Shown piece after piece: positions 1 to 6,875 of a stretch of DNA of 23,006 nt. A program made the position numbers and the translations under genes. Positions within the stretch are counted from its first letter, which is position 1; each line of letters begins with the position of its first letter. The notes beneath the pieces were generated by a model, which did not search any database, had not been told where the DNA came from, and saw nothing but the letters and a program-made list of their open reading frames with translations. The DNA lies in the IMG/VR virus record IMGVR_UViG_3300008954_003257, positions 1 through 23,006 of that record; one strand, 5' to 3'. The DNA is from a virus.

Positions 1-1
1 G

Positions 2-691
2 TGGGTTTACGATAAGGGAATTAGCGCCGCCACCATTAACCCCACCATAAGCGGAGACGGCACTGCAATAACAGCTGGAACCAGTGGCTTATCGTACGAC
101 TACGATAATGGCAGATTACTTTTCGACTCTGATTTTGTCACAGGCACAAACATAAGCGGCACCTATACGGTTAAAAATTTCAACGTCTATATCGCCAATC
201 AAACAGAGGAAACTTTGATTACGGCTGGGAAATACAAAAACAACAGTAGATATGGCCGTACTCTCAATTATGTGACCCCTTACGATCAGGCTACCCCCGC
301 AGCTTTCCTTTCTTTGGGGGGTACCACGAACGCTCCTTTTGCTCTAGGAGGGGAAGATAATACCATAACCGATATTACAGCGGTAATTTTTGCAGAAAAT
401 ATGTATCAATTAGATGGCGCTTTATCTGTTTTCGCTGACGCTGCAAGAGAAGTGTTTGGGAATATCCCCTTCTCCGGGGCACCTTTAGATGAATACGGCG
501 GTGTTAAAGCAGATTATCCTGATGGTTATAACTATAACAATGTTGCTTCCACTAATGATGGAGAAAAATATATGATCAATGAAACAAGGGTCTCTAAAAT
601 CAGTGATACCGCCGATAAACAGCTTCCTGTTGATCTTTTCGTTGGTTTTGTGGATTTTGAAATCTACAAATATCGGTTCCCTCGAAGTTAA
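2..691 (+). CDS. Putative virion/tail structural protein, 5'-truncated
   Basis: The frame is open from the left edge of the window to a TAA at 689-691, so at least 229 residues of a longer protein are visible and the true start lies outside. The visible part is rich in Gly, Thr, Asn and Asp. It contains a beta-type stretch followed by a segment with FLSLGGTTNAPFALGGEDN and a later AENMYQLDGALSVFADAARE helix, and ends in Arg-Phe-Pro-Arg-Ser. There is no signal peptide, membrane segment or catalytic motif. The composition and the neighbouring plus-strand gene fit a phage virion component such as a tail or neck protein, but no specific family is recognised. A TTG at 215 would give a 158-residue product; I reject it as the start because the reading frame upstream has the same character and no stop. 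Confidence 0.6.
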   Translation, partial: WVYDKGISAATINPTISGDGTAITAGTSGLSYDYDNGRLLFDSDFVTGTNISGTYTVKNFNVYIANQTEETLITAGKYKNNSRYGRTLNYVTPYDQATPAAFLSLGGTTNAPFALGGEDNTITDITAVIFAENMYQLDGALSVFADAAREVFGNIPFSGAPLDEYGGVKADYPDGYNYNNVASTNDGEKYMINETRVSKISDTADKQLPVDLFVGFVDFEIYKYRFPRS

Positions 692-748
692 AAGTTCTCA
701 AAGTCGTAAAAAAGTTGTAAATTATTTTAAATTTAGAACTATACTACC

Positions 749-2221
749 ATGGCTAGAAACAGAGTAATTTATCAGAGTCAGGCGCTCTTTATTGCGCCTT
801 CATCCACTGGTTACCACATGCAAACGGGAGATTCTTCGTCGAATAACTCGATTGATACAGTAGGTAATACCAACTGGACAGGAGTCACAGGGATAACTTT
901 CCCTGATGGAGCAGCCGGTGGCGCTATCGGTGCCGCCAAAGTGCTCAATCGAAGCCTTATTGAGCCCCTTCATAGAGTTCAATCAGCAAATTTTAACTTC
1001 ACAATTAATCGCCAAGATATTAACGAATTCGGCAAACTAGCTCGTATTGACTCAATTGTAATGGAGTCTCCGACTGTTGGTTTGGATTTTAGTTATTATA
1101 TAACTGACGGTGGAAATGAAAGAAAGATGGGCTTTAACCTTCCGACAAACTGTTCGGGAGTGGCCGGAACCCCTTCGGGAATAGGCCGAGCTGCTTCTAC
1201 AGAATATGCATGGACTGGTGACGGTTGTGTCTCTGGTTATTCCGCACTTTCAGGTTTAATTGAAGATACCCAAGGAAACAACTACTTTATCCTTACCACT
1301 TCTGAAGGCGAAGATGTGCAGGGCGACTTAGTTACTACAACTGCAACCGATTTTGATGTCATTGGCATCGGAAACGGCTTTATCAGTGATTATACAATCG
1401 ATGCTTCTGTAGGCGCAATTCCTACCGCAAGTGTTTCGGTCGAAGCCTTTAACATTCGAATGAATGATAAGATTTCGGGGGCTTTAGATCAAGGAACCGC
1501 TGGTGGCGGCGGTAATGTTACTGGCAACCAAGTTCCGGGTGTTAACGATACTGACGGTCAATTAGTTGATATTAACTACAACTTTGAGGGTGGCACCATT
1601 AATACCACCGGTGAAGGCGCTGATGCAGTCACGGCATTACGCCCCGGTGACATCTTACTGGAGTTCCTTGAGGGTCCCGGTGTCGCGGAAAGTCAGTTCA
1701 ATGACGGATTCACTACCTTGAGTGGTGCGGGCGCAGCCCATATTCAAAGCTTCGGTGTTACCGTTCCAATGAGCCGTACGGTTCTTGGTAGATTAGGTAA
1801 TACATTCGGATATGCTCGTGTAATCGATCTTCCGATGAATATTGATGTGAGTATTTCTGCAATTGTTTCCGAGATGAACGCAGGCAACCTCTTCTCTAAG
1901 TTGTCCTCCACTGATAAGGTAAACTTCCGTTTAACTCTACGTAGATCAGCTGCAACCGGGAAAGCTGGGGCAGACTCAGTCGTTATTGATGTTAAGGGGG
2001 CCCGACTTGAAGGGGAAAGTTACAGCAGTTCTATTGGCGACAATGAAACTGTTGATATAAGCTTTTCCACTCAAATAGGTGGCTCTAATGACACAAATAA
2101 CGGTATCTTTATTAGAGGTTCTTACCCACGATGGACAACCCTTCCTTATTGGGTATTAGGCAATGCTAAAAATAAGCAGGGCTCGTGGTCAGGTGATGGG
2201 TTTATCAATAGCATAACCTAA
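749..2221 (+). CDS. Putative tail tube / major virion structural protein
   Basis: A 490-residue protein starting at ATG 749, 57 nt after the preceding gene. It has no signal peptide or membrane segment and is Gly/Ser/Thr/Asn-rich. Residues about 75-130 (FNFTINRQDINEFGKLAR, then a DFSYYITDGGNE-like strand) and the C-terminal part from about 330 (GRLGNTFGYARVIDLPMNID) read like two related beta-sandwich halves. This pattern is seen in long tail tube proteins of marine myovirus-like phages. The assignment comes from sequence style and position and lacks a diagnostic motif; another abundant tail or sheath-associated protein is possible. A strong terminator follows 26 nt after the stop. The leader has AAGTTGTAAATTATT at 709-723, a degenerate relative of the AGTGTAAT motif, but it lies 25 nt from the ATG. 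Confidence 0.55.
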   Translation: MARNRVIYQSQALFIAPSSTGYHMQTGDSSSNNSIDTVGNTNWTGVTGITFPDGAAGGAIGAAKVLNRSLIEPLHRVQSANFNFTINRQDINEFGKLARIDSIVMESPTVGLDFSYYITDGGNERKMGFNLPTNCSGVAGTPSGIGRAASTEYAWTGDGCVSGYSALSGLIEDTQGNNYFILTTSEGEDVQGDLVTTTATDFDVIGIGNGFISDYTIDASVGAIPTASVSVEAFNIRMNDKISGALDQGTAGGGGNVTGNQVPGVNDTDGQLVDINYNFEGGTINTTGEGADAVTALRPGDILLEFLEGPGVAESQFNDGFTTLSGAGAAHIQSFGVTVPMSRTVLGRLGNTFGYARVIDLPMNIDVSISAIVSEMNAGNLFSKLSSTDKVNFRLTLRRSAATGKAGADSVVIDVKGARLEGESYSSSIGDNETVDISFSTQIGGSNDTNNGIFIRGSYPRWTTLPYWVLGNAKNKQGSWSGDGFINSIT

Positions 2222-2244
2222 AATAAACGGTTCTAATTAAACAC

Positions 2245-2274
2245 AAACCCCGCTCGAAAGAGCGGGGTTTTTTT
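2245..2274. terminator. Bidirectional rho-independent terminator
   Basis: Perfect 8-bp GC-rich stem CCCCGCTC (2248-2255) and GAGCGGGG (2260-2267) with a GAAA tetraloop, followed by T7 on the plus strand. The flanks (AACACAAA before, TTTGTGTT after) also pair, so the minus strand carries TTT then GTGTT. It lies between convergent genes ending at 2221 (plus) and 2301 (minus) and can serve both. Confidence 0.92.
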
Positions 2275-2300
2275 GTGTTAATAAATGAAAATATGAAAAA

Positions 2301-2855
2301 TTAGACCTGACCTACCCACGCACGCCCATAGATATCGCCACTAGCCTCCACAGAAGCGTCTGTACCGGCAGTTTGAACCGGGGTGGCCTCATATATATTA
2401 TATTTGGCTACGAGCAAATCTAGACGCTCCTGAGCGTCCTTAGCGAAGCCTCTGTAAGTCTTGGCTATCTCGTTTTTATTGGTTCTCGTTATCATGGAGT
2501 CCCCTTCACGCAAACTGATAAAATCCACTGAACTATCGATACCCTTTAAAACCGCGCGGGCTTTTTTAGTATAATAGTTAGTAAGGTAAATTTGCTTGTA
2601 AACATCTGACTCTTCAAAACGAAAGCTGCCTGAAGGGGAAAGAATGGTATCCCCGGGATACTCAGAGTCATTATCGGCTGCCCCCGAGCCAGAATAAGCG
2701 GTATAAAGGATTGTGTTTAGTAATCCAATGTTATTCGCCAACCACCCAGATATGGAAGAAAGTGTAGAATAACCGGTTTCTGAATCAAATTCGTCGTTAT
2801 AAATACCGGTAGCAATCGTGCTCACCAAATATGGGGTTTTAGATCTGTCAGGCAT
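2301..2855 (-). CDS. Putative neck/head-completion virion protein
   Basis: A 184-residue protein and the last gene of the minus-strand head block, 20 nt after the SAP-like gene. It begins with a Thr/Ser-rich stretch and a helix SSISGWLANNIGLLNTILYTAY, then a mixed region (FRFEESDVYKQIYLTNYYTK) and a helical segment (YRGFAKDAQERLDLLVAKYN), with a loose acidic/Gly tail. There is no membrane segment or catalytic motif. The helical layout and the location after the coat gene suit a head-tail connector or neck protein; I recognise no named family. The start is supported by motif copy A, which ends a few bases before the ATG. The stop is 26 nt from the bidirectional terminator. Confidence 0.5.
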   Translation of the reverse strand: MPDRSKTPYLVSTIATGIYNDEFDSETGYSTLSSISGWLANNIGLLNTILYTAYSGSGAADNDSEYPGDTILSPSGSFRFEESDVYKQIYLTNYYTKKARAVLKGIDSSVDFISLREGDSMITRTNKNEIAKTYRGFAKDAQERLDLLVAKYNIYEATPVQTAGTDASVEASGDIYGRAWVGQV

Positions 2856-2859
2856 ATAT

Positions 2860-2871
2860 AATATTTACACT
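2860..2871 (-). promoter_or_regulatory. Late-promoter-like motif, copy A
   Basis: Reads AGTGTAAATATT on the minus strand, with GTGTAA 9 nt before the ATG at 2855. One of nine near-identical intergenic copies. The promoter role is inferred from recurrence and placement. Confidence 0.6.
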
Positions 2872-2875
2872 AATA

Positions 2876-3313
2876 TTAAAAACCTTCACCCATTAATTTT
2901 TTGGCTTTATCGTGATTAGGGTGATTTGGATCCGAAATGGAAAGAGGCGTCTCCATTACAATAGACCTGGTCCCCTTCGTTACGCGCTTAAACTCTTCCC
3001 TTAGCTTTTGTTTCATACGCGCCCGGGAGCTATCGGGAAAAACCCCCACTTTGGTACATAGGTTTTGCAAATCGCTCACGGTAGACTCCGCCATACTTTT
3101 TTCAAATATTTCTGGCTCATTGGTACCAAAGGGGTTTGTGGTTTTAATTCCTAGTACTTCCTCAAGATCGGCCACTTTTTTCAACGTCTCATCGTCAATT
3201 TTTCCAGTGGTAAAATTCTGAAGATCTTCTAAGGAAGACGTTTTTTTGGATGCCGTAGCCTTCTTCGATTTGGCGGTAGCTTTTCTTTTTTTTGCTTTCT
3301 TTTTCGCTGCCAT
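2876..3313 (-). CDS. Lys-rich protein with SAP-like helix-loop-helix
   Basis: A 145-residue protein. Residues 1-25 are a histone-tail-like run of Lys/Ala/Thr/Ser (starting MAAKKKAKKRKATAK). Residues about 77-108 (STVSDLQNLCTKVGVFP then SSRARMKQKLREEF) match the layout of a SAP or HeH DNA-binding domain: helix, extended loop, second helix ending in a basic Lys-x-x-Leu-Arg pattern. SAP domains bind AT-rich DNA, so a nucleic-acid-binding role inside or around the capsid is plausible; this is inference. The gene follows the coat gene after a strong terminator and has its own motif copy B 8 nt before its ATG, so it is probably transcribed separately from the coat gene. It could also be a structural protein whose basic tail contacts packaged DNA. 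Confidence 0.6.
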   Translation of the reverse strand: MAAKKKAKKRKATAKSKKATASKKTSSLEDLQNFTTGKIDDETLKKVADLEEVLGIKTTNPFGTNEPEIFEKSMAESTVSDLQNLCTKVGVFPDSSRARMKQKLREEFKRVTKGTRSIVMETPLSISDPNHPNHDKAKKLMGEGF

Positions 3314-3316
3314 ATC

Positions 3317-3328
3317 TAATATTACATC
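3317..3328 (-). promoter_or_regulatory. Late-promoter-like motif, copy B (weaker)
   Basis: Reads GATGTAATATTA on the minus strand; TGTAA ends 8 nt before the ATG at 3313. It differs from the consensus by GATGTAA in place of AGTGTAA. It sits directly downstream of the coat-gene terminator, where a new promoter is needed. Confidence 0.5.
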
Positions 3329-3345
3329 TAAAAAGGGTTTTTTCC

Positions 3346-3380
3346 AAAAAAAAACTCCACCCCGTTACCGGGGTGGAGTT
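3346..3380 (-). terminator. Rho-independent terminator after the coat gene
   Basis: On the minus strand a 12-bp stem (AACTCCACCCCG paired across a 4-base loop) is followed by T9 that partly overlaps the stem (plus-strand A9 at 3346-3354). It lies 19 nt beyond the coat-protein stop and separates the abundant coat message from the two genes that follow. Confidence 0.92.
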
Positions 3381-3398
3381 GTAATAACATTTAGCTGA

Positions 3399-4553
3399 TT
3401 ACATGATCAAGCCAACTAAGGCCCTATCATCCAACACCATACGTCCCTCCTCTAACGCGCCGTAATAACCAATTCTCTGCTGTCTATTAGAGAACTGATC
3501 GTCGGCGACCAAGTTAAACTCGGAACCGGTTTCAGAATCAACTGCGATAGCACGAACAAAGGCATCACGCGTACGGTCTATACCGACGATGATTTCCTCA
3601 GTAGCGCCAGCGAATGCACTTGAAGCAGTCGTGGAGCCATTGTCCAAGTAATCCGTAGTACCAGCAACCGTATCAAACACATCATTGAAACGTTTGCCAA
3701 CACCAAGCTCAAGAATCTCCATGATAGAAATACCATAGAATTCAGTCAAACCAGATTGACCGAAGATCTTCTCGCGCTCAGGATCAACCAATGTAACGGG
3801 CTGAGAAGTCGCGCCAACAGCTGCACCATTAGGAGCGAGCGTGTTGATTGGCTGGTAAGCCATTGCACGAATCTTTTCCACTACCTCCGGGGAAACCAAA
3901 AGGTCAGTTAGACCCTTACGGGCTCCTGTCGGAGTGCCGCCGTCCCATGAAGCATTGACTCTCTTGATCTTGGTGAATAACTTATTTAAGTCATCCAACA
4001 ATAAACGATCAGCCTGAGCCGTTCTGAAAACGTGACGGTTGGTAGCCTCCAAAGCGGCGGTACCAGTCTTAGCGTTTGCCAAGGCCGTCATAAGCAGATT
4101 CGAAGACGTTCTTTCCTGCTTAATCAGAACTTCTTGTGCTACACGAGTGAAGGTTTTACCGATCACATCTAGTCTTGAACGAGACGCGTATTTCTTATCG
4201 AAAGAAACGGCGCTGTCCAGATGATATGTGGCAAACTTCAGTTCGGAAGCGGTAGGTTGCACATAGTTGGTGGGAAGACCACCAGCTACGGATTGACTGT
4301 AAACACGGATGTAATCTTCATCGAAGATATTGTAGTACAAATCCAACGGAATAGAAGGATTGTCATCAGCGTTATACTGTAACGGAGTGAATAGGTTACT
4401 CACGGTAGGAGCATTATTGATAACTTCGGCCAAAACCGGACCAATAAACTCTGCCAGAGCAACTTGAGCCGCATAGGCGGTATCGCGGTTACGCGAAGCC
4501 ATAGCCTTGACTAATTCGATCTGCTCATCGGTTCTTTTTAATGTAATTTTCAT
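3399..4553 (-). CDS. Major capsid protein (HK97-fold type)
   Basis: A 384-residue protein placed after the protease-scaffold and a small capsid-associated gene, the usual slot of the coat protein. The N-terminal helical region (QIELVKAMASRNRDTAYAAQ) is followed by PTVSNLFTPLQYNADDNPSI, and the middle has KKYASRSRLDVIGKTFTRVA and a long helix ending LIKQERTSSNLLMTALANA. The C-terminal third holds IVGIDRTRDAFVRAIAVDSE and a tail ending DDRALVGLIM. Size and layout fit coat proteins of phages with HK97-type capsids; the lineage within that fold is uncertain. Upstream is AAAGGAA 14 nt before the ATG, one of very few Shine-Dalgarno-like sites here, which fits a highly translated gene. A strong terminator follows at once. 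Confidence 0.82.
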   Translation of the reverse strand: MKITLKRTDEQIELVKAMASRNRDTAYAAQVALAEFIGPVLAEVINNAPTVSNLFTPLQYNADDNPSIPLDLYYNIFDEDYIRVYSQSVAGGLPTNYVQPTASELKFATYHLDSAVSFDKKYASRSRLDVIGKTFTRVAQEVLIKQERTSSNLLMTALANAKTGTAALEATNRHVFRTAQADRLLLDDLNKLFTKIKRVNASWDGGTPTGARKGLTDLLVSPEVVEKIRAMAYQPINTLAPNGAAVGATSQPVTLVDPEREKIFGQSGLTEFYGISIMEILELGVGKRFNDVFDTVAGTTDYLDNGSTTASSAFAGATEEIIVGIDRTRDAFVRAIAVDSETGSEFNLVADDQFSNRQQRIGYYGALEEGRMVLDDRALVGLIM

Positions 4554-4585
4554 TATATTATATTAATTCCTTTCTAGTTTAAGGT

Positions 4586-5251
4586 TTATGCAACATCCCA
4601 TGAAGCAGAGACGTCCAGCTGAACCAATGCATACTGTGCCGTACCTGTACCAGCGAACTCATCAGATTTACCCATCTGAGAAGTTCTATTACCGGTACCG
4701 ATAATATGGCCCACTAGCGTTTCCGCTGTACCCTGAGCCAGACTTTCACGTGTGACACCAGTTAACTTGCCAGCGTTTGCAGAAACAGCGGCGATGTTAC
4801 CCGGAACGAAGTTGGTGTCTTTTTCGTAAGCATTTTCATCGAAGGTGAACAAGCCTTTCGTAGCGACCGGGCAAGCCTGACCACTGAGAACAGCCTGAAG
4901 TTCATCTTTTTTGACTGGGTTATAAAGGAGTTTTTCTCCGTTCTCGTCATTCTGAAGCGTTTGATTCAGAGTAACGCCTAAGACGGCAGAACCGGTTGTA
5001 GCAGCTACAACTCGTAAAGGCACGACAGGATACTTATCTGCACCCAAGAAGGGGTAGTCAGTTTTTCCGAGATAGGTACTTCCGATCAAATCGAAAGTAT
5101 CTTTCTGCATATTGCCGCTCAATACCTTTACAAGCACACCTGCACTACCGTTACCGTTGGTTGTGGGATTATCATCAACCACCTGATTGGCGTACATGTT
5201 GATAACATCATGATCGCTATATTGCCTAAATGGATATAATCTTAGTGCCAT
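4586..5251 (-). CDS. Putative capsid decoration/head protein
   Basis: A 221-residue protein between the protease-scaffold (21 nt upstream) and the coat gene (32 nt downstream). It begins MALRLYPFRQYSDHDVINMY and continues as a beta-rich, Gly/Thr/Val-rich chain (SAGVLVKVLSG, VVPLRVVAATTGSAVLGVTL, ETLVGHIIGTGNRT), ending in QLDVSASWDVA. There is no signal peptide, helix bundle or catalytic motif. A small beta-rich gene just before the coat gene is commonly a head decoration or stabilisation protein, so that is the working call; it rests on position and fold style only. The leader is AT-rich without a Shine-Dalgarno site or a clear motif copy, so it may be co-transcribed with the upstream genes. 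Confidence 0.55.
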   Translation of the reverse strand: MALRLYPFRQYSDHDVINMYANQVVDDNPTTNGNGSAGVLVKVLSGNMQKDTFDLIGSTYLGKTDYPFLGADKYPVVPLRVVAATTGSAVLGVTLNQTLQNDENGEKLLYNPVKKDELQAVLSGQACPVATKGLFTFDENAYEKDTNFVPGNIAAVSANAGKLTGVTRESLAQGTAETLVGHIIGTGNRTSQMGKSDEFAGTGTAQYALVQLDVSASWDVA

Positions 5252-5272
5252 AATAGTTTAGTAATTATAAGG

Positions 5273-6853
5273 TTAATAGGTTATGGAAATATTTTGCGAG
5301 CTGAAGGCCTTCTTGAATTTATCTTCAAGAGATTCCTCAGCAGAAGATGCCTCGTTATTGTTCGCCATAGTAGAATGAGGAACCTCAACGTTTTCCACTA
5401 CATCTTCAACGGTTTCGCCAGTTTCTTCCGTAACTGATGAGGTAGCATTAGCGGTAGTTTCCTGCGCTAAACGCTGCTCAACAGCCTCTTGTATCCGCGC
5501 CTCGAACTGCATTTCCTGTTCCGCTTTAAAAGCTTTGCTCTTATGTTGTAACAAGGATGCCAGTCGTGACTGGTAATCCTCAAAAGCAGCCTCGGCACTA
5601 TCAAGAGCTTTAACCTCAGCCGCCAACACACTACGGTCTTGGTCTGTAAGTTCATAAAGCTCATCAATAGATTCCATTCTGCTATTGAATAACTCTTCTG
5701 CCGCAGCAGTGTTGATAGAGGTCTCTAGAGAATTAATCTTCTCATCAGCGGCCTCTAACTTATTCTGAAGCTCTTCGATAGAAGATTTGGCTTCCTCAGC
5801 ATCTTTTTGAGCCTGAATTTTATCAGTCTCAATAGCTTTCTTTTCGGCCTGCCACTGCTCGTCCTTCTCACGAATCTTATCGATCACATGAGAAGCGACA
5901 TTAGCGACGGCTTCCTGAGAGAACTCAGCTTTGTCAGACAACTTCGAATCGAGGATCTTCTCGAACTCTGTTTTGAATTCTGTGATATCCATAGTCTTAG
6001 TAGTTTTTACATTATTTATTTCACTTTGTGAAATTTTTAAAATATTTTTTTCCATTTCCCCTTCAAATTTTTGGGGGGCTGTTCCGTCCCTTGTGTCGTT
6101 GACGGTTAAATCTATGTTTTTTTCTATTACAAGCCCACTTACGTCTGCGGCAGGATTAGTAGTAAACCCAATACCTAGCGGAAAAACTTCCCCCACCACT
6201 AAACGATAAACAGGCGTTCCATCATCCAAAGCGCCTGACCCCTCAAAGGTCTTTAGGTGCTTTTTCATTTCTTCAATTTGAACCGGATTGGTTATAATTT
6301 CAGCGTCTTTTAGGTCTTGAGACCCCACTGCAATCACATAATCATTAAACCCAAGCTCCCAACTAGCAGAAATTTTCTTAAAATAAGGATCGTCTTCGTC
6401 ACTAGATCTTAAGAGCACCTCCGCAAAATCCTTATTGACCGTTTTATATATGACAGAAGCTAAAGAAATGTAATAAGGGTCTTTGGTGGCCAATGCGGCA
6501 CCATTACCTATAATCTTGTCATTATTGAGGTCAGTGAAGCCTGCGTTAACAATATGCCCCACCACCTTCTGTTTCTTATGCTCTATATTGGTTGGCTTAT
6601 GAACAAAGTAATCAATAAGCTCTACAGCCGTTTCGGAATCGATGCCATCTCCATTGCGGTTAAATTTGTTAACAATGGCCGCATTGAACGCTACGCCTAT
6701 TAAATCGACGTTTCTCTCTAAATCAATGGATTTGGGAATAAGAGGCTTAAGATTCTCCAATGATGCTAAACTAATATTTAGATCGTTTTCTAAATCTGCT
6801 GTCGCGTAGATATCAAAAAGATATTCGGTTTTATACTTAAATTTATCTGACAT
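5273..6853 (-). CDS. Prohead protease fused to a scaffold domain
   Basis: A 526-residue protein. Residues 1-245 look like a prohead maturation protease of the herpesvirus-assemblin/T4 gp21 type: FNRNGDGIDSE, then NIEHKKQKVVGHI with candidate catalytic His92, and KKISASWELGF with candidate Ser162 or Ser164. After a linker, residues about 290-465 are a charged, Glu/Lys/Ala/Gln-rich coiled coil typical of internal scaffolds, followed by an acidic Ser/Thr tail and a terminal helix (EESLEDKFKKAFSSQ). One chain therefore probably supplies both the protease and the scaffold it removes. Met288 opens the scaffold half, so an internal start producing free scaffold is possible, although no Shine-Dalgarno site precedes it. 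Portal lies upstream and coat downstream, as expected. Motif copy F precedes the gene. Confidence 0.8.
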   Translation of the reverse strand: MSDKFKYKTEYLFDIYATADLENDLNISLASLENLKPLIPKSIDLERNVDLIGVAFNAAIVNKFNRNGDGIDSETAVELIDYFVHKPTNIEHKKQKVVGHIVNAGFTDLNNDKIIGNGAALATKDPYYISLASVIYKTVNKDFAEVLLRSSDEDDPYFKKISASWELGFNDYVIAVGSQDLKDAEIITNPVQIEEMKKHLKTFEGSGALDDGTPVYRLVVGEVFPLGIGFTTNPAADVSGLVIEKNIDLTVNDTRDGTAPQKFEGEMEKNILKISQSEINNVKTTKTMDITEFKTEFEKILDSKLSDKAEFSQEAVANVASHVIDKIREKDEQWQAEKKAIETDKIQAQKDAEEAKSSIEELQNKLEAADEKINSLETSINTAAAEELFNSRMESIDELYELTDQDRSVLAAEVKALDSAEAAFEDYQSRLASLLQHKSKAFKAEQEMQFEARIQEAVEQRLAQETTANATSSVTEETGETVEDVVENVEVPHSTMANNNEASSAEESLEDKFKKAFSSQNISITY

Positions 6854-6860
6854 TACATAA

Positions 6861-6872
6861 AAATGTTACACA
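6861..6872 (-). promoter_or_regulatory. Late-promoter-like motif, copy F
   Basis: Reads TGTGTAACATTT on the minus strand, with GTGTAA 12 nt before the ATG at 6853. It lies in the 22-nt gap after the portal stop. Confidence 0.5.
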
Positions 6873-6875
6873 TTT

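Noticed and set aside
215-691. TTG at 215 as the start of the first plus-strand gene
   Set aside because: The same frame is open to the window edge with the same composition, so the gene is a 5'-truncated longer one.
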